Program-made: the position numbers and the translations under genes | Source of the DNA: Saksenaea vasiformis B4078 | Lineage: Eukaryota > Mucoromycota > Mucoromycetes > Mucorales > Saksenaeaceae | Assembly: GCA_000697055.1 (NCBI GenBank) | Contig: JNDT01002286.1 | Span: 22,455-86,454 of the forward strand | Direction: 5' to 3' | Length of the DNA stretch: 64,000 nucleotides | Part shown: positions 19,720 through 32,190 of the stretch, piece after piece | How the letters are laid out: every line of letters starts with the position of its first letter | How positions within the stretch are numbered: position 1 is the stretch's first letter | Notes under the pieces: generated by a model | Databases searched by the model: none | What the model was told of the DNA's origin: nothing | The model's input: only the letters and a program-made list of their open reading frames with translations

Positions 19720-21930
19720 TCAGTTATGGTTGGTCTTGTCTTCCTTTACAGTAGATGGTGCTGATTCCTCTTCTTTAGTGTCTTCATAGATGGATTTGGA
19801 TGGCATAATCACGTTCTTATCATTAAATATCCGACCAAGATTATTGATCCACATCTTCCTTCTTTCCATGGCGAAGACAACATTCTCAGATAACGTTGAG
19901 CGAGGTGCAGAGGTCGCCTTGCGCTTTTTCGATTTTTGCACCCGCTAAAAAGAAACAATGTTAGTTGACATGCATCCACTTGGGTAGATACTTTACAAAT
20001 CGCTTCAAGTAACATTGTTCGATCTGCGAATCTAAATCGTCCAGAACTTGACGGTACTGATCGTACTGTAGCTGACAATCGACCACTTTCAATAATCTCT
20101 TCTTGCGAAACTCGTTTACTTCCACTTGCTCTTTGAGTTCCCGCCCAAGTTGTCGTAGTTCTGCGCAAATTTCGTCATCTTCTCTCGCATAATAATCCCC
20201 CTAACGAGCCGTTATTATCACATGAAAGAAGAAACAAGTGAAGCTCACATCGTCCTCGCCAAACAATCCAGCATACCGTAACTCCCTCTTTAACCTGTCC
20301 TCAAATTCTACAATGGTATCTGGTGGTGCAGTGGACAATTCCACAATTGTTCTACCCTCAAAATCTTCCGATTCTCTCATAGTTGTATCGTCTATATCTG
20401 TCTCAGTTTCACCCTCATCCTCCTCATGGATAGCTTGTTCGGACACGTTGATAGCATCTTCCGGGACTAAACTACTCAACAACCTCTCAGCCAACCTTCC
20501 ACAGCTCAGGTCTTCACTCATTAAATAATCATCGGTCAGAGGAACATTAGAACCCAGGTACTTGAGTCGGTCATCCGAATACGATGTGTGATCATACGAA
20601 TTTTGCCGCGATGTAGAAAGTCGACTGTTAGGGGGCAAGTTACGGTCTTCCTCTGCCCAGACTTCCTGATAATGCCGACCAAGAGATGGTATTATATAAG
20701 GCCTTGTACAATCACCCTTCAAGATTATATACACGAAACAATAGGTAAGCATGAGAAACGACTTTTTCAATGGACAAGAACAACTGACCTTGCTCATGAG
20801 GAATTCCCTATCTTCTTCTGTGAGCGGACGAAAATATGGCTCCATGGCGCTCCAAAATGTCAACAATGGGACCTGATCCTTGGGCTTGACTCGTACAAAG
20901 TCGACGTCGTTGTTGTTATTGTTATTATGGGAAGCCTTTGCTTTTACGTTTCCAGGAGATGAATGAGAACTGGCTGATTCTCCATTAGCAAGCTGTTGCT
21001 GTCGAGCGTTACTTGAGGATGCTTTTGACGAATTTTTCTTCTTTTTCAAATAACTAGGCAACTACTGCACTGTCAATATGGTTGGGTCTAAAGAGATAGA
21101 AGAAGCTTACCTCGGTAGATTTGGGTGTGTGTTTGGAGTTTCGTGAAGATGGTGGAGACATACTGCGTGAGATCAACGGTGGCACGCCATCCACTTTCTT
21201 CAGTTTAACAATATGATGGGGCGATTCGCTTCGACTGACTAAATCAACAGATCCGCTTAAATGAACCATTCGAAATGCAGATACACCCTTACCATTTTTA
21301 TGTTCGTCATCCCCTGCGTCTACATCCTCACGTCGTCGTCGCCGTCTTAACGTCTCCAACGCTCTGACAGGTCCCATTAACAAATATCTCTTTTTAAGCC
21401 CTTTACACTCACGCTTGTCTATCCATTTGACTTTTAGAAGTGGACGAATGCAACATATCCATTGAATCATCTATGGATTTGCTGTATAAAACAAGGTTGG
21501 TTTCATTTCGTCTTGTTCCTTACTCGTTTCTTGCTTTATGGCCATCTTCTCAAAGATCGCATTCACATTTTTCCCAGGTGCTTTTTTCTCGGAAGGGCCT
21601 AAATATATATCAGTTCAGATCGTAACGTATATCCAAGGGCTCTTCAAATAAAAGAATAGCGATCAACTTACCGCCTACTTCGCGGATTTTCACATTGCTC
21701 TCCAAATGCTCCAAATCTTTCTTTAGGTTCCTCATGCGTGCTTCCGAATGAGGCAACAGTTGTTCCAAATCTGCTTTTAGTCCAAGTAAATCTTCGGATT
21801 CAGGAATGCCTCCCAAAGACGAAGGGACATGGGACGCCGTAGATGAATTTCTGAACTGCTTGTAAAGCGCTGCTGTGGAAGGCGATACCGGCGTTGGTGG
21901 AATATACTGACGCGTCAACTCAGTGTCCAT
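19720..21930 (-). CDS. NGG1: ADA3/NGG1, SAGA histone-acetyltransferase module subunit
   Basis: Ada3 bridges Gcn5 and Ada2 in the acetyltransferase module of SAGA and ADA. The N-terminus MDTELTRQYIPPTPVSPSTA leads into a coiled-coil segment (LLGLKADLEQLLPHSEARMR, then KKDLEHLESNVKIREVGG). The middle is Ser/Lys-rich and disordered and includes an Asn run. The conserved Ada3 region begins VPLLTFWSAMEPYFRPLTEE, followed by IVEFEDRLKRELRYAGLFGE. The C-terminal helices DDEICAELRQLGRELKEQVE and YRQVLDDLDSQIEQCYLKR are characteristic, followed by a basic end with RKMWINNLGRIFNDKN. Roughly six introns; the start at 21930 is the first Met of an open exon in frame. The family call rests on the C-terminal domain. 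Confidence 0.87.
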
Positions 21931-24900
21931 TTCGAGAAATATCTTCTATTATATACTGTGATCGTCGAAGCATAAATCAAGGGAGGTACAGGACACCTGC
22001 CTACAAAGTGACCCACATCTAGGCGGAAGCTCGATGAACTGACGTCAGCAAGAAAATAGCAGATGATTGGGTGCATTATCCACCAACGCAATTCGTGAGA
22101 TTTCGCAGAATCAGCACGGTCCCTCTGGCCAGCATCGAACAGATCGCACATCTAGCAAGAAGGCTTGGATGGCAGGTCTCTAAATTTCTTTATCAGTTTG
22201 AAAGCAGACAAGAACTAGGTCCTAATAGGGCTTGTGCCCTTTGCCCAGGATTAGATTGACCACCAGGAAATTCAGCAATGCATTCATCATCACAGGTATA
22301 AAAGTGTAAGCAGCTAACCGCTGTCTAAAGAACATGCTGTACTAAACGGGAAGCGATCAACCAAGGGCGATCGTTCACGAGAGTTCTCAACTATATACGG
22401 TTCCGTCGTCCTAATAAGCCCATCTGGGGGTTTATAAGCTGCTGAAGTTGAGTGCAAAAAAAATGCCGCCTTAAGAGAAAAGAGCACTGTAGAGAGCTGG
22501 TTTGAAAGAGGGAGAAGGAGAGAGAAACGCCTAAAGTGCTTTGAATTTTATGCGGCATGAGTTAGAAATACATCGAAATAAATTAGCCTTACGCAACTTG
22601 ATGACACATCCGATCGAGAACTCTTTAGTTGTCTGCGTATAGATGAACGTTAGAACACTATTCAGAAATACACCAAACTCATAAATAGCATTCAAAGGTT
22701 TCGATGAATGCTGAAAGAAGATCCTTCTCATTATGGCACTCATACTTTCTACCTCCCCCTTGTTTCAGGCTATTCAATAAGCTGGTGTACAAATGAGATA
22801 AATAGAATGCAACAATTTAACACTGCAGCCTTAACATGCTGTTTCAGGCTGAAAGCTGATGTAATAGAAGACAAGAAAAATGCGTTTATCGTATTAAAAG
22901 CTGCTGTACCTGAACCCTGCGTCTCGGCTGTGACTAAAAAAAACAGAAAAAAAAGGTCAGGGTCGGGCCAGGATCGGCTTAGTACTCTATTTGGCTCTCT
23001 TCCTTGACTCAGAGTTCATGATAACTTCAATCGTGGCGGTAGGTGCTAGCCCACTCAGATTGAATTTTATAGAGATTACAACTATGACAAAGGCCGGAAT
23101 GTTGCTTACTTTTCGCAGATCTTTCGTGAAAAGTTTTGCGCACCTGAAAGAAAACTTACCAAGAATCGGTGGCAAGGGGAGAGGATCGCTTTCTAGCCGA
23201 AAATTTGCTAGGTTCGAACGAGACATAGAGTTATTCTGTCTGCGGAGAGGAGAGTACTTGCACAACCCAGTAGCACTTCGACGTCTAGGCTTTGAGTTGC
23301 GTATTCGGATTGATAGGCAATACATTTAGGATTCACGCATTGCGGAGTGCCATTTACCTTCACAACTTTCCACACTCTGCTTTTCGTGCTGCGCACAATT
23401 TGAATGGGTAAACTACTGTAATTCTCTGCGGCAACTTCTCTTTAACTAATATGGGTTAAAAGAAACGGGAACTGGAAGAAACTTTAATATCCTACGTGAT
23501 TCAGCAACTCGCCCTACATTTATACCAACGACGGATATACCTTCTTGCAGTTTATTTCTCTGTATCGATAACTTCTGGATCCTTGTGCATATAAATGAGT
23601 GTCGTGTTACCAGGGACTACTCACGCTATACTTTTCCCGCTTTTCTTGCTTCTTGTAAGATCCCGTACAAGACTTCTTCCCTTCACGATAATCAGCATTT
23701 ATTGTAGTTGTTGTACTGTGCTTCAACGTTTCTGTACTTCTTAATCGATAAACTGGAGGAGATATTGGATGAAACTCGATATTCGGTGGTTATCTTCGAG
23801 GAATCCACAGTCAGTACTTCTCTCCAAAGCTTCCTCATATTATCCATTAAGTCGAAATTATCCGTGAATCTTCAATTGAGTTAACGCATCTAGCAGATGT
23901 CGGGCTTTTCTGCTTTGTATAGTTTTTCGGTTGAAATTTTTTTGTCAGTTTTAAGGCAACTTGGCGTTTCCCACATATGGAATTCGCGCTAAGGAGCTAG
24001 TTATTTTTGGTTGCTTCAATACTCGCAATGGCGTGCTGTAATTTCTCATACTCTGTTCCGTATCAGAAGCTAGTCCTATTATCAAAGAGAATGTTTTGGA
24101 TACGCATGGCGGGGAGACGCATTATGCGAATGCTTTATTGCAATGGCAACAACAGCAAGTTGCGATGCCAAAGGAAGGAGCTCTCTCGCATTGCAGATGG
24201 CAGTTGTTGAAGTACAAATGCTCTTGCTTATCTCGTATAAACCAATTTTCTGCAGATCTGCACAAGTCTAGAGATGCTTGATGATTTACAAGCATTTATC
24301 TGAGGTTTACGTCAGCGCTATAGTCTTTGTCAAGGTGGTTTCTTTCCGCCATACCGAACAAAGTTATTTATTCAGAATGTGTAGTGCCATCTCATTCTTC
24401 TAGAATTGCCTTTTATGTTTGAGACAATTGCCATATGCACATCTGCCTTGTATACAACAAAACACTTCTGCAGACCGGTAACCCAAATGATGTTTTAGTA
24501 AGGTGATCATTTAACAGGCCTGTTTTACTACTGTTCACCTCGAATTTCTCTGACAAGCTTCTGCAGTAATCAATCTGACTCTCACCGAAAACTCCTCTCT
24601 TAATGTTCTTCTATTCCGATTTAGCCCTCTCGCAATCATTGGCACACTGCGTGTGGACGTAATATTGTTCAGTTTCGACGTGCCCTGTGGTGAAATCAAG
24701 CTTAGCTGTCCTGGAAAAAGGAACTCGTATTCAGCAGAAACGAGATTCTGGAAACGCAGGAAAGTTTACATTTTAGTTTTGTAGTCTAGGAATGCAAGAA
24801 ACTAGGATGCGGTTGTTGGCGAGTTGACCAAGGGTATAGGGGAACCGCTCTTTTTAACGCCGACGTATAAACGTAACGCCACGTTTGCGTTCCCTTTTAC

Positions 24901-25300
24901 TGGCGTACTGGCAGATGTATTTTGTTCAGCAGACACTCCAATACGGAGTTGTTTGAAGTATAGTTTCTTCTCGTTGAAGCTTCAGTAAATTATATCGGTG
25001 TTTCTTCAGATGCTTGTGCGGCTGAATCGTAACACCAAGGCAAAGCCCAGCCCAGCTCACCTATTTTGACCGCTTGTTGCTTTTTTCTCCCTTACGCTAC
25101 TTAGTTCGATGAGGTTATTACAGTGCCAATGAAAGAAAGAAAGGAGCGTGAAACATTGATAAGCCGGTTTGGATCTATTGAAAATAAAACAGACTGCCCA
25201 TCTCTAATAAACCGCTTTTCGTTTGCGGTCAGACTTTTTTAAATTCCGTACGAATGCGAGGTAGTGTGGGAAATGTTGTACATGATCCGCTCACTTGCTC
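21931..25300. other. Large gap without a supportable gene
   Basis: About 3.4 kb upstream of ADA3 and of the small secreted-protein gene. It has mixed-composition DNA with scattered short frames. Between 22987 and 23329 frames are open on both strands (112 codons each), but neither has a recognisable family, a signal peptide or typical composition. No repeat match to the dispersed family was noticed here. Confidence 0.5.
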
Positions 25301-25318
25301 CTATATGTAACAGAAAAG

Positions 25319-25327
25319 ATATAAATA
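25319..25327 (+). promoter_or_regulatory. TATA box of the small secreted-protein gene
   Basis: ATATAAATA lies about 46 nt upstream of the ATG at 25373, a suitable distance for a TATA element with a short leader. Confidence 0.6.
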
Positions 25328-25372
25328 CAGGTATCTAGGGGTACTCATGGTATTCTCTTCATACAACTCGCA

Positions 25373-25648
25373 ATGGTCCAAATCCATACTCTGGTTCTTG
25401 CTTTGGTCGCTTGCTACGTAAGCATTGCTGCTGCTGCTGGCAGTGACAATAAGCAAAATCGCGTTAGCTGCTATTGCGGTCATGGTGGCAAAATGATGGG
25501 TCATAGCTATTACTGTTGTAACGAGACTAAAGGCGATTGGGACGGCCAATGTCACTTTTCAAGCACTGACAAGACGAGTACGAAATCTTTCATCGAGTGC
25601 TGCGGCCCTAAATTTCCTGGAAAGTGCTGGGATGGGGACGACAACTAG
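25373..25648 (+). CDS. Small secreted cysteine-rich protein (eight cysteines in the mature part)
   Basis: An intronless 91-aa open frame with a typical signal peptide: a short polar start, a hydrophobic core (TLVLALVACYVSIAAAA) and probable cleavage near A/G-S-D. The mature chain of about 69 residues has eight cysteines spaced C-x-C-x12-CC-x10-C-x15-CC-x7-C, enough for four disulfides. It has two Cys-Cys pairs like a hydrophobin, but the order of single and paired cysteines differs (single, single, pair, single, pair, single), and the chain is hydrophilic, so it is not a canonical hydrophobin. A TATA box and a downstream AATAAA (25676-25681) support transcription. No family recognised; apoplastic or surface roles are guesses. 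Confidence 0.7.
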   Translation: MVQIHTLVLALVACYVSIAAAAGSDNKQNRVSCYCGHGGKMMGHSYYCCNETKGDWDGQCHFSSTDKTSTKSFIECCGPKFPGKCWDGDDN

Positions 25649-26320
25649 CTGTATTGTAGTCTTCCTTTTGTACAGAATAAAAACTGTCTTACCTAGCTCG
25701 TTTGCAGCTCTAGAAAAGTTGGTTTGAATTCTGAGTATTAAGACATTTTTCTATGACATATTGATAGCATGTAAGGGTAGTTATTCCTATTGATCTACAA
25801 TTACAAGTTCAACCTTTGCGTAGTGATTGTCAAATGCCGGTAGGAATTTTTACGTGGCTAGATGAGGATACGAAGGCGTCTTTTGAATACCTAGCACGCG
25901 GACGAATCCCCGGTCTGGGCAGGTTCTCAGTGGTCCGAATAATTTCCAAACTAGGAAAAACTAAATATTTCAACAGGGGGGACACAAGTGCACAGTGCAT
26001 GAAGGGATTTTGTATCTTTTCATGAACTGCTTGCAATCAATGCCGTCATGACGACATCCAAATATATCTAGAGAGGTCTTTTTCCTTCCTCCTTAGAAAA
26101 TGCTCTCATTAAGGTGTAATGTCATGGCGACCAAGGATATATTTATCACCGACCTTAAATTAGTGTGTTGCTGAAAATGGGAACAGTTACTATAATACTG
26201 AAGGCGTCATATCGCGTACGGTTGAAAGCACGTCATGTGTTTATTACTATTGAGGTTTGTATTTCCTTATAACGGCCGCTAACCGTCTATTCGGTTTTAC
26301 GCATTAAAAATGCACTATTT
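25649..26320. other. Unassigned sequence after the secreted-protein gene
   Basis: Includes the AATAAA signal at 25676. Beyond that, nothing recognisable. Confidence 0.4.
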
Positions 26321-27490
26321 TTATACTGTTTGGTATCAGTGATCAGATCTTTTTACGTCATGCCAAAAGGTGTGTGAAAGGTATGGTGTTTTTTTTATCT
26401 CAGGCAGAAGGCGTGGTCGGTGGTAAGGTCCTGTCATTTCATGCGAAGGATGAATCAGTGATCGGATTCTTTTGACTCATAAAAGTGGTGTCTCAGAAAC
26501 AGGATTCCGTCGTCTCATTCAAAAGACGTGTTGAAGATACGTTCCTTTTATCTCACACAAAAAGGATGTCTCAGATAACGGAAAGTGATGCATATTTAAA
26601 GGATGCGCCTCTTTTTCCTTTTTTCTTTTTGTACATTTTATTCGTCTTCTTTACAAATCCAACATACGGGAAACTATCTGAGAAACGAAAACACGCGGCC
26701 TTTAAGACGATGCAAAGATCGTGTAAACCGTACGAAACACGTGTATCTGAGCTTGAATCCAGAAGGTGGTCTTTACGATAACAAGCGTCATGTCTTCGTC
26801 AAATACGGAAACGATATATCCAGGCGTCTCCCAAAGGAAGCATCTGGCAAAAGTGGCACGGAAACACTTTAACGTTACGCTTCTCATGGCATCATCTAAT
26901 ATTAAGATACAATAGGTTTCGATCTGTATGCTTGGGATGTCCCGAACTGAACGCATGGTGGCACCAGTCGGTATCAGCCTCGACGACCACAGCAAGTATC
27001 TGTGACCGGACGCAAGGCATACACCTGATATCTTGGGGTAATCTTGGACATGAATCAAAATACAGCAAAGTGGTAAGAAATTAAACAGATCGTATGCTCG
27101 GGTCCTGACATTTTACAGTTTATAGACACAAACAAGCAAAACAACTTTCATACGGCAGTGGGTGGGTGGGCCTTTTTCTTCTTCTCTTCCTCGGTTGCAC
27201 CCTCCATGGATTTGGTGCGGTGCGGCCGCCCGTACGAGCGGCGGGATACCTTCGGGGTAAGCAAGAGATATCAATATATCATTCCATTTACTAACCATGA
27301 GATATGTTATACGCCGCTCTAATAAATTTTACGCCCATGGGAGATCAACTTCATGTAAGTAATGTATGGTTTTTCTGCCATGATTGGTATATTAACTGCG
27401 TAGTTTTGTTTTCTCTTCAGCGCAAGATTGGTTCTTTATGGGCGCAAACTTTATTGTAGAGTAGCGTAAAATGTATTCCAATAAATAGTA
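26320..27490 (-). repeat. Dispersed repeat, degraded copy in reverse orientation
   Basis: The right end (27150-27490, reverse strand) matches the shared head: GGATACCTTCGGGGTAAGCA, TTCCATTTACTAACCATGAG and finally GTAGCGTAAAATGTATTCCA next to ATAAATAGTA. The left part (about 26330-26600) contains decayed units with TCAGTGATCNGATTCTTTT and GTCTCAGATAA words resembling the tail-B subrepeats. The middle is poorly matched. Confidence 0.5.
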
Positions 27491-27807
27491 TGCTACTTGA
27501 GTATGTATTACGGAACCTGAAAAGTGTATTCCGTTCCCCCTAATTTGTGTATTTCCAAACACAAATGACAGTACATTGTTAGGCGTGCGACTCAATCACT
27601 AAGGTTACACAATTGACATTGTTTGCATTTTCTCATTTATGCGAAGAGGTTATGGGTCGCAGTATACGTTTTCCACTGAGTAAGGAGGATGCTATTAAAT
27701 GTATTTACACAGGTTGAACTGAAACAAAGAGGAACATAAAGCACGACAGATACAGAAAAGAAAAAGGGATTATGCAAGAACATTACATGGCTATCTATCC
27801 AAATCCC

Positions 27808-28335
27808 TTAGACTCTTGCTTTCTTTCTCGCTTCTCTCTTCTTCAATCGTTGCAATCTCTTCGCAGACATCTATTTCACACGTCATGGTAAGTCTATCGT
27901 CGCCATCATCATTAATCCTCATACCTTTGCTGCAAGCATTTCCATGCGTTCCTTTTCTTCCTTTATCTTCTTACGTTCCAAACTGATCTGGCGTTTTCTC
28001 TATTGATTGGTAAATGAAGAGTTAGGATGCATTCTTTTTCAGTCAGCTGCGCTACGAACGTCTTTTTCGGCCTGTTTTTCGTCCTTCATTTGTTTCTCAA
28101 GAGTCTTTACTGCTTCGAGTCTCTGACGTTCTTGTGAGCGTTGTTCCCATGTACGGCGAAGGGATTTGGCTTTTTGTGCACGAACGGTAGGTTTCTTTTG
28201 GATCTTCCATGATTTACCTATGGCAGAATTTAGAACTTTCCATCACTCACTGTCATGCTTCTACCAACCTGAAACACGCTTATTCTGGGTATCTACAACG
28301 CCTCCTACGGCCACCTTAACATCGAGAGAGGACAT
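27808..28335 (-). CDS. CGR1: CGR1-type rRNA-processing protein
   Basis: Cgr1 is a small, highly charged nucleolar protein needed for processing pre-rRNA for the 60S subunit. Exon 1 reads MSSLDVKVAVGGVVDTQNKR, the next KSWKIQKKPTVRAQKAKSLR then TWEQRSQERQRLEAVKTLEK with QMKDEKQAEK. Later exons give KRQISLERKKIKEEKERMEM and LAAKMSAKRLQRLKKREARK with KARV at the end. The GKSWK block followed by a long Lys/Arg/Glu helix is the family signature. Three introns were joined. The start at 28335 lies directly before the conserved N-terminus. Confidence 0.88.
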
Positions 28336-29448
28336 TTTTTTTTATGTAAAAGGAACGACCTGGGGAGAGCAGGTCCGCTTTCAGGCCAACATAACAAAGT
28401 CACTGCCGGCTAGATTTTTCGCGCGTGGCTTGTACATGTCTGTTCGGTCCGGACAATCAATCAGGAGTTTTCAGAGCCAGCCAATAAATTGTTCGATGTA
28501 CGAGAGATCGTTCTCCCAACAGGTACCTTTCATTCAGATAAGCGCAATAATAATATCAGAGCCTTTGCTACCTCGCATTGTGGTCCCGACCCTGATATAA
28601 TTAGAGGAGGCTGTACTCGCGGGTGACTATATTATCAGCATTGTGACAAAGAGTCTAATCAACGCCGCGGAGACGCTCGCGTTGCTAGTCCGACTCCCTT
28701 TATGGATGGTACTTGTGTGATTTTCTCTAAATGGATCGTCACGCTAGCTTAGTCTCTCTGCTATCTGCAAGAGAAGTGGGTGATGATTTCTGGGAGGATT
28801 GCCGCGTGTCGGTTCCTTATAAATACCGATATGACTAAACGGTCGGCCCAACCGGGGCTATGAATGGCTGATCGCTGACGGAAAAAATGAAAAAGGAAAC
28901 TATCTGAGCGATCATCACACCTTTACTAAAACCTTCTTCGTCCTTTTGGGTACATGCTTGGACATATTGATATCATACAGTTAAAGAGCCTTTTCATCTC
29001 TTCCACTTCATGCGTTTCCATTTCCAAGTAGCCTTGTTGCGCACTAGGCTGATAAAGGTGATCAATGTGTCAATGTAGAAAGAGCTACTCCCCCTGCGCA
29101 AAATTCATTTGGAAGAGCAGATAATGTTAAGCTGGTGTGGAATTCTTACGACTGTATTGCCAAAAAAAAAAAGTGAGCATAACACGCCTACTAAATATGC
29201 TGAATGCGTCAAAAGACTTCGATGTTTCCATGCATGCAGCACAAGGCTAAGAAAACGGAGATATTGCAGAAACCGCCCTTTGTAGTGTCAATTAAGAAAA
29301 TAAGTGACATAGCCCCATAGCCCCTCCTCATAATAGACTTGCGGTATGTCAAACAGAAATCCCCGAGAAAAATAGATGCTCATCATCGCAAATCAAAAAA
29401 AAAAGAAAGAAAGAAAGAAAGAGAGCACAGACGATAGATTTATGTAAA
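28336..29448. other. Intergenic region between CGR1 and mitochondrial uL22
   Basis: About 1.1 kb holding the CGR1 promoter and the 3' end of the uL22m gene. An A/G-rich run lies at about 29394-29425. No gene was accepted. Confidence 0.45.
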
Positions 29449-30332
29449 TTACCAATTGTAGAATGACTTTGCGTTATAGATAGGCTTGTTTTCCACCAGT
29501 GGAGTCCAGACCTTCTTCGTATCTTTCCATCCACGGATGTTTCTCTTGCTTTCCCTTGATGATTCAACTTCACTAGCCTCCTTCAAGATAAATTTCACGT
29601 GTGCTTGTTTCTGATGCATAACGCCAAACTGGCCACGACCGTGGAACTTGGCGCGCTTGCGACTGAGACCTTTGCCCACCCATGCTTGAGCTGATCACAT
29701 TATTACATGCATGAGTATAACCTCTCAACAAATGAAGCATCCTGTTAAGACATACCAACAACCATCTTATCCATGGATTTCTGTTCATGTGCATGTTTCT
29801 TCGCAAACGCTAAGTTGTGCATAATCTTCCTGGCAGCACGTTTGGGAGAGAACTCCAACTGTTTTATAGCTTCTTCAACTGGAAGATTTCGGATTTGGCG
29901 AGCAATCATGTTGAGTTTGCGAGTGCTTCCTCGAAAGTTGCCCGATGACCAATGGTACTGCAGAGCGATAAATCTACGTAAATAATCCTGGTTATACATA
30001 GCTGTATTTGACTTACTTCCTTCTCCACCATCTTTTCACCAGACTCTAGGACGTCTTTGGCCTCAACTTGAACATTATCAAACAACGATGATGCAGCAAC
30101 TTCAGGACGGTTGGTTAGGGGGTTGTTTGCGTCCAACCGCGGTGCTGCAGTGGAGAATCTGTCATGACAAGAAAAAACTTGTTAGAGGCAATTCTGCATT
30201 GGTCTTTATCTTTACTCATTTAGGATATTTTACGCACCTAAACGACTGCAATGCACGAAATCCCAAGGGCTGCTTGAATGGCTGCAGTGCCTTAAACACC
30301 GTCGCTATACAAACCACGATTAACTTAGTCAT
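29449..30332 (-). CDS. MRPL22: Mitochondrial large-subunit ribosomal protein uL22m
   Basis: uL22 lines the peptide exit tunnel of the mitochondrial ribosome. The N-terminal part is Arg/Lys/Phe/Gln-rich without acidic residues (FKALQPFKQPLGFRALQSFR then FSTAAPRLDANNP), as expected of a matrix-targeting presequence cleaved around the F-S-T. The uL22 core reads FRGSTRKLNMIARQIRNLPV, EEAIKQLEFSPKRAARKIMH and NLAFAKKHAHEQKSMDKMVV, followed by AWVGKGLSRKRAKFHGRGQF and GVMHQKQAHVKFILKEASEV; the KR.KFHGRG loop is typical. It ends NAKSFYNW. Three or four introns. The start at 30332 (MTKLIVVCIATVFKAL) is tentative; an upstream ATG near 30427 could begin an additional 5' exon. Confidence 0.88.
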
Positions 30333-31233
30333 TTGTCTAAAACAAAAACCCATTTTCGGGCCACACATGGACATTTCTACGGATTATAACGGAACTAAAT
30401 GACATACTAAGGGAGGCCATGGCTTCGTAGAACGGGTTTCTTGTCGACGCCTTAATTTGGGAGCGGATTTGTTTGTTGACATTTTACTGTCACAAATCGT
30501 GACAGCTGGGGTGGAGTGTCATTTTCGCTGCTGCTGTTTCACACTCCTGTACCGAATTCATGGATTCTGAAAAGCTGTCGGCTAGAAGGTGTACGTTGAT
30601 GTCGAATAAATACTGCGCTGATAAATGTATCTTTCGCACCAACCAAAAATGTATTGCCCTGGTTCATTGTGGCAGATTCTCCCAATGACAATGTCGTGTC
30701 TGTAAAGCAGACTCTTGGGAGTCATACGTTGTCACACATACAATTCTAGCCAGTAAAAGGGAAGCGCTCCACTGAATTCGATTATCTATGATAGGGTAAA
30801 TTCCTAGTATCAATAGTTCCTCGCCTTACTATAGAATAAAGATACAGATAACTGGACTGGTGAGCTCCACGGTCTCCACACAATCACTAACTGACATCTC
30901 ACTTATTCGGAATGCGCAAATTAATGGGATGTGAGATCTTTAGTATTTAGTTCATAATTCGATCAAAGTTGAACCTATTATATATCCTTCTATGAACTTC
31001 CAATGACAGCTATTCTTGCAGGGAAATACAGCCTATCATTAAAGAACATTTGAAGCAACAGGTGTGTAACGTTATCCATAAGAGTTCTTTACGTCTGAGA
31101 ATAGAAACTCTGTTTGACTTGTCACTTGGAATTCCCAAAATAACCTGTCCTCTTTAGTATCGTCCCCGAATGCAGCAGCTTAAAACTGCCTTAGTTTGCG
31201 CATTAATCAACAATGCAATGCATGGTAAGGGTT
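30333..31233. other. Intergenic sequence with a possible decayed repeat tail
   Basis: The stretch 30590-30700 (CCAAAAATGTATTGCCCTGG and ATTCTCCCAATGACAATG) loosely resembles the tail-A sequence near 33330 in the same orientation. Otherwise unassigned. Confidence 0.35.
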
Positions 31234-32190
31234 TACTGTTTATTGAACAACTTTCTACGCTACTCTAAATAAACTATGCGTCCATGAAGAACCGAGTTTG
31301 CGCTAAGGAAATAATTGGATATGCGGTCATTAGTTCACGAATTGGCGACGAAATAATATTGTACTTACATCAACCTGGTCCCCAGATGGACGCATAATTT
31401 ATTGGAGCAGCATAAAAGATTGTTCGCGGTTAGTAAATGGAAGATGTTTTGATGTCCTTTCACTTACGTCGAAGGCAATCATGCCTACAGGCCTGGGTCA
31501 AGCCTGCATCTGAGTCCGGTGGGGCCAGCATGGGAGAAGTTTTTGGCGACGAGGGTCAGCGATAAATGTGTACGCCGTGCAGAGGAATTGAAGCGATGCA
31601 AACGTCCGGAGAGATCCTGTTGTGGAAGTTGGATAAGGCAGCGTGCGATAATACTTGCTTACCTCGTGGTGTACAGTGAGCTACACCACAGTCGGGACGG
31701 CTCGGGACAAAGGCCATGCAGTCTAAACGATAGATGAATAGTTGTGTATGTATATAAATTGACATCCTTACCTGGGATCTTAAAGATGAACATAGCCAAC
31801 GAAAAAGAAAAGTAATCCAAGTGTTCCTTTAAGTATGAGTTATTCTGGGTGGAGCCCGTGCTTATCTTGAAACATTTTTACAGCTTTCCGATGGATGTTG
31901 GGAATCCACCATTGAAGTACCTCAATGCAAAAGCAATTTCTTGTTTCAATGAGACATTTACTTATCTTGAGACATCTTACTGCTTTCCAAAAAGATACCG
32001 AAAGACCATCACGGAAGCACCCCAATGCAAAAAGGGGTTACTTAGTGCGAACTATCCCTTGGATTAACGCAAAATAAACCACTTCTCATAGCAAAGACGC
32101 ATCACTTTCCAGCGCAAAATACACTTCGGGTTGAACATCTCATAATATTTATCTGACGAAACATTAATTCCAAATCCAGTATTTCTTGGA
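31234..32190 (+). repeat. Dispersed repeat, copy 3 (shared head, tail type B)
   Basis: A near-full-length copy colinear with 14016-14980. It opens TACTGTTTATTGAACAACTT, continues CGCTACTCTAAATAAACTAT and TGGCGACGAAATAATATTGT, has AGGCCTGGGTCAAGCCTGCA in the middle, and tandem subrepeats in the tail (about 31855-31950 and 31955-32060) with GAGACATTTACTTATCTTGA words. Many point differences from copy 2 show it is not a recent duplicate. No coding capacity. Confidence 0.75.

Noticed and set aside
22987..23329. Open frames of 112 codons on both strands over the same interval
   Set aside because: Neither translation shows a known family, signal peptide or transmembrane pattern, and a double-open interval of this size can arise by chance.
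28920..29045. Short reverse-strand peptide RNKATWKWKRMKWKR, faintly like ribosomal protein eL41
   Set aside because: Length, start and residue order do not match eL41, and no supporting start codon or splice arrangement was found.
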